Below, in pieces: positions 40,410 through 48,769 of a stretch of 64,000 bases of DNA (the stretch's first letter is position 1; every line of letters starts with the position of its first letter). Made by a program: the position numbers and the translations under genes. The notes beneath the pieces are model-generated. The model had not been told where the DNA came from and did no database searches. It saw only the letters and a list, made by a program, of their open reading frames with translations. Source of the DNA: Streptomyces odontomachi. GTDB taxonomy: Bacteria; Actinomycetota; Actinomycetes; Streptomycetales; Streptomycetaceae. The stretch is from contig NZ_JAMJWG010000007.1 in the NCBI RefSeq assembly GCF_024435355.1, positions 186,001-250,000 on the forward strand, read 5' to 3'.

Positions 40410-41363
40410 ATGAGCACGCCGAGTACCCCCCGTACGTCCACCGCACCGGCGCCGACCCCCGGCGCCACCCCGACCCCCGCCGCACCGCCCACCGCCTCCG
40501 ACGCCCCGCCCGGCACGGCCCGCGCACGGCGGCGCGGCAGGCGCAGCCGCCCGGCGTCCGTGCTCGCGCACGCCACGCTGACGGTGGCCGCGCTGATCGC
40601 CGTCTTCCCGATCGGCTGGCTGATCTACCTGTCCCTCGGCCCGGACAAGAACGACTACCTCCACCCGGGCGCCATCGCCGGCAAGACGACCCTCTCCAAC
40701 TACTCGTTCGTGCTGGCGCACACCGAGTTCTTCCACTGGCTGACGAGCACCCTCGTGGTGTCGCTCGGCACCACCGTCATCGGGGTGCTCCTCGCGTCCA
40801 CCACCGGGTACGCGGTCTCCCGCATGCGCTTCCCCGGCCATCGCAAACTGATGTGGGTCCTGCTGGTCACGCAGATGTTCCCGGTCGCCGTCCTCATGGT
40901 GCCGATGTACGTGATCCTCGCGGACCTCGGCCTCATCGACACCTACGGCGGGCTGATCCTCGTCTACTGCTCCACCGCAGTGCCCTACTGCGCCTGGCTG
41001 CTCAAGGGCTACTTCGACACCATCCCGGTGGAGATAGACGAGGCCGGGCGGGTCGACGGCCTGTCGCCGTTCGGCACCTTCTGGCGGCTCGTCCTGCCAC
41101 TGGCCCGCCCCGGCCTGGCGGTCGCCGCCTTCTACACCTGCATCACCGCCTGGGGCGAGGTCGCCTTCGCGTCGACCTTCATGCTCGACGACCAGAAGTA
41201 CACCTTCGCCGTCGGACTCCAGAGCTTCATCAGCGAGCACGACGCGCAGTGGAACTACATGGCCGCCACCGCGGTCCTCATCGCCATCCCGGTCTCCGTC
41301 ATCTTCTACCTGGTGCAGAAGAACCTGGTGACCGGCCTCACGGCGGGCGGCACCAAGGGCTGA
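40410..41363 (+). CDS. malG: Maltose ABC transporter permease MalG
   Basis: A 317-residue permease with a ~45-residue Pro/Thr/Ala-rich N-terminal extension and six membrane helices. The EAA loop is EIDEAGRVDGLSPFGTFWRLVLPLARP. It ends at the typical MalG-like C-terminus (FYLVQKNLVTGLTAGGTKG), which in MalG proteins contacts the ATPase. It starts 17 bp after malF. Confidence 0.93.
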   Translation: MSTPSTPRTSTAPAPTPGATPTPAAPPTASDAPPGTARARRRGRRSRPASVLAHATLTVAALIAVFPIGWLIYLSLGPDKNDYLHPGAIAGKTTLSNYSFVLAHTEFFHWLTSTLVVSLGTTVIGVLLASTTGYAVSRMRFPGHRKLMWVLLVTQMFPVAVLMVPMYVILADLGLIDTYGGLILVYCSTAVPYCAWLLKGYFDTIPVEIDEAGRVDGLSPFGTFWRLVLPLARPGLAVAAFYTCITAWGEVAFASTFMLDDQKYTFAVGLQSFISEHDAQWNYMAATAVLIAIPVSVIFYLVQKNLVTGLTAGGTKG

Positions 41364-41468
41364 CCGCCCTGCCGCCCGTCCCGGCGGCCTCACCCGCCCG
41401 TGGGTGGCCCCCGTGCCGGACCCGACCATCCGACGACACACACCCACCGGACGCAGAGCAAGGAAGAC

Positions 41469-43328
41469 ATGAGTCAGCACCCTGCCGACCAGCAGCTCCC
41501 GCCCACCGTCCCCCACAGCCCCAAAGGCTCCCCCGCTGCCCAAAGGGGCGTGGGAGGTACCCCCAGTGGTGCCCCCAGCCCGGACCCCCGGTCCGCCATC
41601 CCCGCCCCCACCCGCCAAGCCGACGACGCCCCGGCCTCGGCCGTGGCCGTGCAGACGCGTCAGGAGCCCGCAGCGCCGCACCGCGACTGGTGGCGCGACG
41701 CGGTGATCTACCAGGTCTACCCCCGCAGCTTCGCGGACAGCAACGCCGACGGCATGGGGGACCTGGAGGGCGTACGCGCCCGGCTGCCGTACCTGCGCGA
41801 CCTGGGCGTCGACGCGGTGTGGCTGAGCCCCTTCTACGCATCGCCGCAGGCCGATGCCGGCTACGACGTCGCCGACTACCGTGCCGTCGACCCCATGTTC
41901 GGCACCCTGCGCGACGCCGACGCGGTGATCCGCGACGCCCACGCCCTGGACCTGCGCGTCATCGTCGACCTGGTGCCCAACCACTCCTCCGACCAGCACG
42001 AGTGGTTCAAGCAGGCCGTCGCCGAGGGCCCCGGCTCGCCGCTGCGCGGGCGGTACCACTTCCGCCCCGGCAAGGGCGAGAAGGGCGAGCAGCCGCCGAA
42101 CGACTGGGAGTCCATCTTCGGCGGCCCCGCCTGGACCCGGGTCACCGAACCGGATGGCACCCCGGGCGAGTGGTACCTGCACCTGTTCGCACCGGAGCAG
42201 CCCGACTTCAACTGGGACCACCCGGCCGTCGGCGACGAGTTCCGCTCCATCCTGCGCTTCTGGCTCGACATGGGCGTCGACGGCTTCCGCATCGACGTCG
42301 CCCACGGCCTGGTGAAGGCCCCGGGACTGCCCGACCTCGGCAGCCACGACCAGCTGAAGCTGCTCGGCAACGACGTCATGCCGTTCTTCGACCAGGACGG
42401 CGTGCACGAGATCTACCGCGCCTGGCGGCACATCCTCGACGAGTACTCGGGCGGCCAGATCTTCGTCGCGGAAGCCTGGACGCCGACCGTCGAGCGCACC
42501 GCCAACTACGTGCGCCCCGACGAACTCCACCAGGCCTTCAACTTCCAGTACCTGAGCGCCTACTGGGACGCCGCCGAACTGCGCGAGATCATCGACCGCT
42601 CGCTGGACGCCATGCGCCCCGTCGGCGCCCCCGCGACCTGGGTGCTCTCCAACCACGACGTCACCCGGCACGCCACCCGGTACGCCAACCCGCCGGGCCT
42701 CGGCACCCAGCTGCGCACCCCCGGCGATCCGGCACTCGGCCTGCGCCGGGCACGCGCCGCGACCCTGCTGATGCTGGCCCTGCCCGGTTCCGCCTACGTC
42801 TACCAGGGCGAGGAGCTGGGCCTGCCGGACGTCGTCGACCTGCCGGACGAGGTGCGCCAGGACCCGTCGTTCTTCCGCGCGGCCGGTCAGGACGGATTCC
42901 GGGACGGCTGCCGGGTCCCGATCCCGTGGACCACCGAAGGACCCTCCTACGGCTTCGGCGACGGCGGCTCCTGGCTGCCGCAGCCGGCCGGTTGGGGCGC
43001 CCTGAGCGTCCAGGCGCAGACCGGTGTGCCGGGCTCCACACTGGAGCTCTACCGCGCCGCTCTCGCCGCCCGCCGCGCCCATCCTGCGCTGGGCGCGGGG
43101 GAGGCGGTGGAGTGGCTGGACGCGCCCGCCGGCACGCTCGTCTACCGCAGGACGGCGGCGGAAGGCGGCGCGGCGTTCGTCTGCACCGCCAACACCACCG
43201 GCGCCCCCGTGGAGGTCCCCGCACCCGGCCGCGTGCTGCTCTCCAGCGGCACGGAGGACATCCCCGTGACCGCGAACGGCACGGCGGTGCTGCCGGCGGA
43301 CTCTACGGTGTGGTGGACGGTGGAGTGA
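41469..43328 (+). CDS. aglA: GH13 alpha-glucosidase (AglA-like)
   Basis: A 619-residue intracellular GH13 enzyme that should split imported maltodextrins to glucose. It begins DWWRDAVIYQVYPRSFADSNADGMGDLEG. The catalytic residues are D276 (GVDGFRIDVAHG), E335 (FVAEAWT) and D397 (SNHDVTRH). No signal peptide. The first ~70 residues are Pro/Ala/Ser-rich, and part of them (from ~20) is encoded by a 40-bp sequence (41527-41566) of an intergenic repeat family also found inside the gene at 57.4 kb. Last gene of the mal operon, followed by a strong terminator. Confidence 0.93.
   Translation: MSQHPADQQLPPTVPHSPKGSPAAQRGVGGTPSGAPSPDPRSAIPAPTRQADDAPASAVAVQTRQEPAAPHRDWWRDAVIYQVYPRSFADSNADGMGDLEGVRARLPYLRDLGVDAVWLSPFYASPQADAGYDVADYRAVDPMFGTLRDADAVIRDAHALDLRVIVDLVPNHSSDQHEWFKQAVAEGPGSPLRGRYHFRPGKGEKGEQPPNDWESIFGGPAWTRVTEPDGTPGEWYLHLFAPEQPDFNWDHPAVGDEFRSILRFWLDMGVDGFRIDVAHGLVKAPGLPDLGSHDQLKLLGNDVMPFFDQDGVHEIYRAWRHILDEYSGGQIFVAEAWTPTVERTANYVRPDELHQAFNFQYLSAYWDAAELREIIDRSLDAMRPVGAPATWVLSNHDVTRHATRYANPPGLGTQLRTPGDPALGLRRARAATLLMLALPGSAYVYQGEELGLPDVVDLPDEVRQDPSFFRAAGQDGFRDGCRVPIPWTTEGPSYGFGDGGSWLPQPAGWGALSVQAQTGVPGSTLELYRAALAARRAHPALGAGEAVEWLDAPAGTLVYRRTAAEGGAAFVCTANTTGAPVEVPAPGRVLLSSGTEDIPVTANGTAVLPADSTVWWTVE
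41527..41566. repeat. 40-bp repeat inside aglA (GCTCCCCC..TGGGAGGTACCCCCAG)
   Basis: The block starts GCTCCCCC and ends TGGGAGGTACCCCCAG. A block of the same length with the same ends lies at 57433-57472 inside the winged-helix regulator gene (about 29 of 40 positions identical). It is translated as SPKGSPAAQRGVGGTPSG in AglA. Confidence 0.55.
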
Positions 43329-43336
43329 GTCAGGTG

Positions 43337-43371
43337 CGGGCGTGCCTGCTCTTCGTCGGCAGGCACGCCCG
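43337..43371. terminator. Terminator of the mal operon
   Basis: A perfect 13-bp stem (43337-43349 with 43359-43371; arm CGGGCGTGCCTGC) and a 9-nt loop, between convergent aglA and the kinase gene. Confidence 0.75.
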
Positions 43372-43438
43372 TCTCGACGTCGAGCCGGGCGGGACCCGGC
43401 AGGAGACGGCGCTCACCTCCGTCCGGCACGAGGGCCGG

Positions 43439-44107
43439 TCAGAGCCCGAACCGCCGCGCCACCTGCCCGGCCAGATCGTCTTCGGACAGGGGGGCGTCCA
43501 CCTCGATGGTGGGCAGGCCGAGCCGCGCCGTCTCCTCGGTGAGCCGTTGCGTGAACATGCCGTCGCGTGCGGCGAGGTTGCGGCCGGCCCGTTCGGGGTC
43601 GCTGGTCTTCCGGAGGAACCCCACCCCTGCCCCGTCCCGGGTCCGGATCGCGGCGGCGCGGAACTCCGGGGTCGGTAGCAGCCAGACGGCCTGCGCGACC
43701 TCGGCGAGCAGCGGTCGCACGAGATGCGGCAGCAGCCGGAAGCCCTCGACGACCACGCGGGGGTGCGGGGGCAGTTGGAGCAGGTCCTCGACGATCAGGT
43801 CGAAGGCTTCGCCGCGGAACCAGTGGAACGTCTCCAGCATGGTCTCCGGCGACCGCTTCACCCATCGCTCGTCCATGTCCATGGCCATGAACGCATGCAG
43901 GAACGGGGCCTCTTCGGGGATGGTCCGGTCGGTGTGGTCCCGCATCACGTCGTCGGTCGCATAGTGGTGCCAGCCGTACCGGTCCGCCAGCCGGCGGGAG
44001 ATCGTCGACTTGCCCGCGCCGGGCCCGCCACCGATCCAGTAGACGTGCCGCAGCTGGGCGCGCAACGCCGAGAGGCCGGCGCCGTCCAAGGCGGGTTCTT
44101 GCTGCAA
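43439..44107 (-). CDS. P-loop kinase-like protein
   Basis: A 222-residue soluble protein. The P-loop is WIGGGPGAGKST (25-35), followed by ISRRLADRYGWHHYATDDVMRDH, which places it near small-molecule kinases of the shikimate/adenylate kinase superfamily. LIVEDLLQLPPHPRVVVEGFRLLP holds a Walker-B-like strand. The substrate is unknown. The start is TTG at 44105-44107 with GAGGAG about 5 nt before it. It is convergent with the mal operon and divergent from the FG-GAP gene. Confidence 0.75.
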   Translation of the reverse strand: MQQEPALDGAGLSALRAQLRHVYWIGGGPGAGKSTISRRLADRYGWHHYATDDVMRDHTDRTIPEEAPFLHAFMAMDMDERWVKRSPETMLETFHWFRGEAFDLIVEDLLQLPPHPRVVVEGFRLLPHLVRPLLAEVAQAVWLLPTPEFRAAAIRTRDGAGVGFLRKTSDPERAGRNLAARDGMFTQRLTEETARLGLPTIEVDAPLSEDDLAGQVARRFGL

Positions 44108-44154
44108 AGCGTCTCCTCGGGAGGGGCGCCGGTCACCTGGACGGCGGAAGCCTA

Positions 44155-44250
44155 CTAGAGCTGGTTCCGTGTAAGGGACACCTGTACATCACATTTATTG
44201 CATATTTATGGTCGCATGCTGTTCTTGATCAGAATCACTTCGAGTGGAGG
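44155..44250. promoter_or_regulatory. AT-rich promoter region of the FG-GAP gene
   Basis: This ~95-bp stretch is much richer in A+T than its surroundings (CACATTTATTGCATATTTATGG) and lies between divergent genes. It probably holds both promoters. No specific operator was recognised. Confidence 0.45.
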
Positions 44251-44254
44251 TTCC

Positions 44255-45703
44255 ATGCCCAACCAGCCGCTCCGGCGCACCCTCCTGTGCGTCGCCACGG
44301 TGGTGGCCGTCTCGTCTGGCCTTCTGATAACGGGGAGTTTTCCGCGCGCATCCGCGTCGACCGGGGCTTCTGTCGTTGACTTCAACGGCGACGGCTACTC
44401 CGACGTGGCGTTCGGCGCGCCTGACGTCGTCGGCGATGACCCGTCCCTGTACGGGGGTTCGGTGACCGCCGTCTACGGATCGGCTGACGGCCTGGGGGAA
44501 CGTCAGACGATCTCCCAGGACAGCGAAGGCGTCCCGGGAACGGCGGAGTACGACAACGCGTTCGGCCAGAGCCTGGAGCCCGCCGATCTCGACCGCGACG
44601 GATTCACGGATCTCGTGGTCGGAAGCCCCGGCGTACCGCATGACCCGCAGGGGGGCCGTGGTTCGGTGACCGTCCTGTGGGGCAGCCCGGACGGACTCAG
44701 CGGTGGCACCCTCCTGAGCCCCCCGGAGGAGTCGTTCGACGAAGCTCGCCACTACGGTCAAGATCTCGCTGTGGCGGACTTCGACGGCGATGGTGCGCTG
44801 GATGTCGCGGCTGTCGCCTATGCCGACGATGCCGACGTCTGGGTGCTCAAGGGTCCCTTCACCCGCACGGGGGCGTCCGGAGCACCCGTACCGATCAAAA
44901 CCTCCGACGTCGCGTTCGAGCCGTCCTCCCTCGCCGCCGGCGACGTCGACGGTGACGGGGTCGGCGATCTCGCCGTGATGGGCTACTCCGCCGCCACGAA
45001 CCAGCTGGTGCTCACTGCGGTTCTCGCCGAGGGCGGTCCGAGCGGGTTCACCCTGGGAGACGCCTTCCACCCGTACAGCGGCCGCGTTGCGGAAGGTACG
45101 CACATGTTCGGAGCGATCGCCGACTTCGACCGGGACGGCCACGGTGACCTCGCCGTCGGTCTTCCGGTGAAGTACACGGATGAATCGGGCAGCGTCAACG
45201 TGTACTACGGCACCGGGTCCGGGCTCAGCATGACCCGCACGCAGACCCTCACTCAGGACACCCCCGGTGTTCCCGGCACGGTCGAGGCGGAGGACTGCTT
45301 CGGCAGTGACGTGTCCGCGGGGGACGTCGACGGCGACGGCTTCCCTGACCTGGCGGTCGGCGTGAAGGGGGAGATGGTGGACGGCATCGGCGCGGGCGGT
45401 GTGAACCTGCTCAGAGGCGGCAGCTCGGGGCTGGTGGGAGAAGGGGCGCAGCTCTTCACCCAGGCGACCTCGGAGATCGACGGTGACCCGGAGACCACCG
45501 GGCTGTTCGGTGCCACCGTCCGGCTCGGTGATGTGACGCGAGACGGCAGAGCCGACCTCCTGGTCTCCGATCCCAGCGTCGACATCGGTCCGGACAGCTC
45601 CCCCGGCGGGTACGCCTACGCGCTGTGGGGCACGAGTGAAGGGCTCACCGCCCATGACTCGCTACTTCTTGGACCCGGCCTCGGCTCGGTGCTCGGTAAC
45701 TGA
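44255..45703 (+). CDS. Secreted FG-GAP (integrin-like beta-propeller) protein
   Basis: A 482-residue secreted protein. The signal peptide is ~1-36 (VATVVAVSSGLLITGSFPRASA). Then come seven calcium-binding FG-GAP type motifs: DFNGDGYSD, DLDRDGFTD, DFDGDGALD, DVDGDGVGD, DFDRDGHGD, DVDGDGFPD and DVTRDGRAD. This fits one seven-bladed propeller. Such proteins bind partners or surfaces and are abundant in Streptomyces; the ligand is unknown. GGAGG sits 4 nt before the ATG at 44255. Confidence 0.9.
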   Translation: MPNQPLRRTLLCVATVVAVSSGLLITGSFPRASASTGASVVDFNGDGYSDVAFGAPDVVGDDPSLYGGSVTAVYGSADGLGERQTISQDSEGVPGTAEYDNAFGQSLEPADLDRDGFTDLVVGSPGVPHDPQGGRGSVTVLWGSPDGLSGGTLLSPPEESFDEARHYGQDLAVADFDGDGALDVAAVAYADDADVWVLKGPFTRTGASGAPVPIKTSDVAFEPSSLAAGDVDGDGVGDLAVMGYSAATNQLVLTAVLAEGGPSGFTLGDAFHPYSGRVAEGTHMFGAIADFDRDGHGDLAVGLPVKYTDESGSVNVYYGTGSGLSMTRTQTLTQDTPGVPGTVEAEDCFGSDVSAGDVDGDGFPDLAVGVKGEMVDGIGAGGVNLLRGGSSGLVGEGAQLFTQATSEIDGDPETTGLFGATVRLGDVTRDGRADLLVSDPSVDIGPDSSPGGYAYALWGTSEGLTAHDSLLLGPGLGSVLGN

Positions 45704-45811
45704 ACGGCGCCGTGGTGACGCGTGCTGCGCACCGCAGCTCGCCGACGAACACCTGACCACTTGGATCGCGCTGAAATCAACTCGCCCCTGAGGGATCGGC
45801 CTACGGGGCAT

Positions 45812-45879
45812 CCGGCCCGGCCGACCGGGCGCGTGCGGCCCTGGGGTGGGGTTGCAGGGCCACCGGTCGGTCGGGCCGG
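45812..45879 (+). terminator. Terminator after the FG-GAP gene
   Basis: 17-bp arms (45812-45828 with 45863-45879) with one mismatch, around a 34-nt G+C-rich loop. Confidence 0.5.
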
Positions 45880-45899
45880 AGTAGCCGTGAAGGTAGCAC

Positions 45900-45931
45900 T
45901 GCTGCAAGGACTTGCGAAAGGCCTTGCAGCA
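45900..45931. promoter_or_regulatory. Putative MalR operator upstream of the amylase promoter
   Basis: Perfect 10-bp inverted arms TGCTGCAAGG (45900-45909) and CCTTGCAGCA (45922-45931) with a spacer that holds another half-site (CTTGCGAAAGG). This TTGC/GCAAG arrangement is characteristic of Streptomyces amylase promoters and matches the sites between malR and malE. Confidence 0.65.
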
Positions 45932-45988
45932 ATTTCCGGGCCGACCTGCGCCACCTTCAGCCGTTCCCAACTCCCCTTGTGACAAGGG

Positions 45989-46017
45989 TTGACCGCTGGT
46001 TACGCCGATCGTACGGT
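45989..46017 (+). promoter_or_regulatory. Amylase promoter (-35 TTGACC, 17 bp, -10 TACGGT)
   Basis: TTGACC (45989-45994) and TACGGT (46012-46017) are separated by 17 bp, a good match to the vegetative sigma consensus. The expected start near 46024 gives a leader of about 140 nt. Confidence 0.65.
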
Positions 46018-46042
46018 CTCGGATGCGGCAGACCTCTGACGG

Positions 46043-46053
46043 CTTGCTGCAAG
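46043..46053. promoter_or_regulatory. Second putative MalR operator, CTTGCTGCAAG
   Basis: A perfect 11-bp palindrome about 20 bp downstream of the predicted amylase transcription start, followed by AATCTGCAATTC. With the site at 45900 it brackets the promoter. Confidence 0.6.
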
Positions 46054-46163
46054 AATCTGCAATTCACGGCATCCGAACATTCCGAACATCCGAGAATCCG
46101 AGATCGGACCTCCGGGCAGGGCGCGTTGTCCGAGGCGGCACTCGTGTGCAGTCAGGAGGAAAC

Positions 46164-47552
46164 ATGGCCGGCAGACCGCTGACCGTGACGCTCGCCCTCG
46201 CCTTCGCGGCGGGTGTGGCGGCCACGGCGATCATCCCGCCGGGCGCCGCGGAGGCGTCCCCGCCGGGTGGCAAGGACGTCACCGCAGAACTCTTCGAGTG
46301 GAAGTACGACTCGGTCGCCCGGGAGTGCACCCAGACCCTCGGGCCGGCCGGCTACGGCTACGTCGAGGTCTCCCCGGCCACCGAGCACATCCAGGGCGAC
46401 CAGTGGTGGACCTCCTACCAGCCGGTGAGTTACAACATCGCCGGCCGGCTCGGCGATCGCAGCGCCTTCAAGAACATGATCGACACCTGCCACGCGGCCG
46501 GCGTGAAGGTCGTCGCCGACGCCGTCATCAACCACATGTCCGCGGGCTCCGGCACCGGCACCGGCGGCTCGTCGTACACCAAGTACAACTACCCCGGGAT
46601 CTACCAGTCCCAGGACATGGACGACTGCACCTCCGAGGTGAACAACTACGCCGACCGGTTCAACGTCCAGCACTGCGAGCTGGTGGGCCTGGCCGACCTG
46701 GACACGGGCGAGACGTACGTGCGCCAGCGTCTCGCGCAGTACCTGAACGACCTGCTGTCGCTCGGCGTCGACGGCTTCCGCGTCGACGGCGCCAAGCACA
46801 TCGCCAGCGAGGACATCGCCGCGATCAAGTCCCAGCTGACCAACCCCAACGTCTACCTCAAGCAGGAAGTGATCTACGGCGCCGGCGAGGCGGTCCAGCC
46901 GGACGAGTACCTGTCCAACGGCGATGTGCAGGAGTTCCGCTACGGCCGCGACCTCAAGCGGGTCTTCACCAGCGAGAAACTGGCCTACCTGAACAACTTC
47001 GGCGAAGGCTGGGGCTATCTCCCCAGCGGCCAGGCCGGCGTCTTCGTCGACAACTGGGACACCGAACGCAACGGCTCCACGCTGAACTACAAGGACGGCG
47101 CGAACTACACCCTGGCCAACGTCTTCATGCTCGCCTGGCCCTACGGCGCGCCGGACGTCCACTCCGGCTACGAGTTCTCCAACAACGACGCGGGCCCGCC
47201 GAACGGTGGCACGGTGAACGCCTGCTACCAGGACGGCTGGAAGTGCCAGCACCACTGGCCGGAGATCCAGAGCATGGTCGCGCTGCGCAACACCGCCCGG
47301 GGCGAGTCGGTCACCAACTGGTGGGACAACGGCAACAACGCGATCGCCTTCGGGCGGGGCAGCAAGGCCTTCGTGGCGATCAACCACGAGTCGTCGTCGC
47401 TCACCCAGACCTTCCACACCTCGCTGCCGGCCGGCGGTTACTGCAACGTGCAGAACGGCACACCGGTGACGGTGGCGTCCGACGGCACGTTCACGGCGAC
47501 GCTCGGCAGCAACACGGCGCTCGCGCTGCACACCGGGGCGCGGTCCTGCTGA
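46164..47552 (+). CDS. Secreted alpha-amylase (GH13)
   Basis: A 462-residue secreted enzyme. The signal peptide is ~1-32 (VTLALAFAAGVAATAIIPPGAAEA). The catalytic residues are D208 (GVDGFRVDGAKH), E235 (LKQEVIY) and D299 (VDNWDTERNG). 'VADAVINHMSAGS' is the calcium-site loop. The C-terminal domain C is present but there is no starch-binding CBM20, so it is the short Streptomyces form. AGGAGG lies 4 nt before the ATG. It should degrade extracellular starch to the maltodextrins taken up by MalEFG. Confidence 0.95.
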   Translation: MAGRPLTVTLALAFAAGVAATAIIPPGAAEASPPGGKDVTAELFEWKYDSVARECTQTLGPAGYGYVEVSPATEHIQGDQWWTSYQPVSYNIAGRLGDRSAFKNMIDTCHAAGVKVVADAVINHMSAGSGTGTGGSSYTKYNYPGIYQSQDMDDCTSEVNNYADRFNVQHCELVGLADLDTGETYVRQRLAQYLNDLLSLGVDGFRVDGAKHIASEDIAAIKSQLTNPNVYLKQEVIYGAGEAVQPDEYLSNGDVQEFRYGRDLKRVFTSEKLAYLNNFGEGWGYLPSGQAGVFVDNWDTERNGSTLNYKDGANYTLANVFMLAWPYGAPDVHSGYEFSNNDAGPPNGGTVNACYQDGWKCQHHWPEIQSMVALRNTARGESVTNWWDNGNNAIAFGRGSKAFVAINHESSSLTQTFHTSLPAGGYCNVQNGTPVTVASDGTFTATLGSNTALALHTGARSC

Positions 47553-47610
47553 GCTGAGGCCCTTGCGAGGCCGAGCGCGGCGGGGCGGCGGGTGTCCCGG
47601 CCGGCGAGCG

Positions 47611-48345
47611 TCACGACGTGACCGGCGCCGGCGCCAGGGCCGCCAGCCGCTCCGCCAACTCCCCGAACACCCCGTCGGGCGGCTCCTCGGCGAACAACTG
47701 CCCGACCAGCCGGGCCAGCCCGTCGTCATGGACGGCGGCCACGGCGAGCAGGGCACCGAAGTCGTGCACCAACTGCCGCTCCACCTCGGCGCGCGGAATC
47801 GCCCCCCACGGCCCTGCCGACGTGGCCGGGACGCCCGGCCCTTCCAGCCAGATCAGCGCCGTCGACTCGACCAGCGTGATCCACGAGCGCAGCACGAGAT
47901 CGAGCCTGGCCGGCGGCTCGGACACCCCCAGGTGCGCAAGCACCTGCTCGTACGCCGCCTGCCGCACCGAGTCGACCACGGCACCGGCCGCCGGCGCCGC
48001 GGCACCGTCACCGCGCAACAGCGTGACGAAACCCCGGCTGTGCTCCTCGGCGAAGTCGAAGAAACGCCGCATCACCCGCAACAGCCGCTCCCCGAACGGC
48101 CCTTGGTGCGGCTCCACGAACCGCCCGGCGAGATCCTCGGCGGCACGCTGCAACGCCGCCTCGTACAGGCCCAGCTTGCCGGGGAAGTAGTGGTAGACCA
48201 GCGGACGCGAGATACCGGCGGCGCTAGCGATCTCATCGATGGAGACCTCGTCCGGCGAACGGCTGCTGAACAGCTCCAACGCGATCCCGATCAACTGCCG
48301 CCGTCGTTCCTCCACAGCCATCCTGCGGCGCACCCCGGTTGTCAT
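47611..48345 (-). CDS. TetR-family transcriptional regulator
   Basis: A 244-residue regulator. The N-terminal helix-turn-helix is RRQLIGIALELFSSRSPDEVSIDEIASAAGISRPLVYHYFPGKLGLYEAAL. The C-terminal ligand domain is typical of the family but not assignable to a ligand. It is convergent with the amylase gene and has no linked target gene; upstream lies the tandem-repeat block. Confidence 0.88.
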   Translation of the reverse strand: MTTGVRRRMAVEERRRQLIGIALELFSSRSPDEVSIDEIASAAGISRPLVYHYFPGKLGLYEAALQRAAEDLAGRFVEPHQGPFGERLLRVMRRFFDFAEEHSRGFVTLLRGDGAAAPAAGAVVDSVRQAAYEQVLAHLGVSEPPARLDLVLRSWITLVESTALIWLEGPGVPATSAGPWGAIPRAEVERQLVHDFGALLAVAAVHDDGLARLVGQLFAEEPPDGVFGELAERLAALAPAPVTS

Positions 48346-48443
48346 ACGAACACCTTACCGACCATTTTCAGCCGTCCTAAAGCCCGGGCAGCTGGCCGGA
48401 TATGGCACCGAATGCCACTGAACGGCACCGTAGACGCCTGATA

Positions 48444-48752
48444 AGGGCCACGGGGAACCGCGCGAGCAACCACCCACCGGACAGCAGATCCGGCCACGAC
48501 AGAGGCCCCCCTTTGGGGAGGGGGACGACCCGAAGGGCCACGTAAGGGGCGCGGGGAACTGCGCGAGCAACCACCCACCGGACAGCAGATCCGGCCACGA
48601 CAGAGGTCCCCCTTTGGGAGGGGGACGACCCGAAGGGCCACGTAAGGGGCGCGGGGAACTGCGCGAGCAACCAGGCACCGGACAGCAGGCCCGGGTACGA
48701 CAGGGGAACCCCTCTGGGGAGGGGGACGACCCGAAGGGTCGCGTAAGGGGCG
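48444..48752. repeat. Three ~100-bp tandem repeats (GGGGCGCGGGGAACTGCGCG family)
   Basis: The unit recurs at 48452, 48553 and 48653 (periods 101 and 100 bp). Each has GGGGAACTGCGCGAGCAACC (first unit GGGGAACCGCGCG), an ACCGGACAGCAG segment, 'ACGACAG', a C-run/G-run pair around CTTTGGG or CTCTGGGG, and GGGGGACGACCCGAAGGG. Units 1 and 2 are nearly identical; unit 3 is more diverged. They fill the gap between the TetR gene and the sigma-like gene. No gene is seen here. Confidence 0.9.
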
Positions 48753-48769
48753 CCGCACGCCGCAAGGCG

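Noticed and set aside
48444..48752. CRISPR array
   Set aside because: Repeat units are adjacent and ~100 bp long with no unique spacers; no cas genes are in the window.
48346..48769. Open frames running through the ~100-bp tandem repeats
   Set aside because: The frames owe their openness to the repeat units, shift between units and have no start signals; treated as non-coding repeats.
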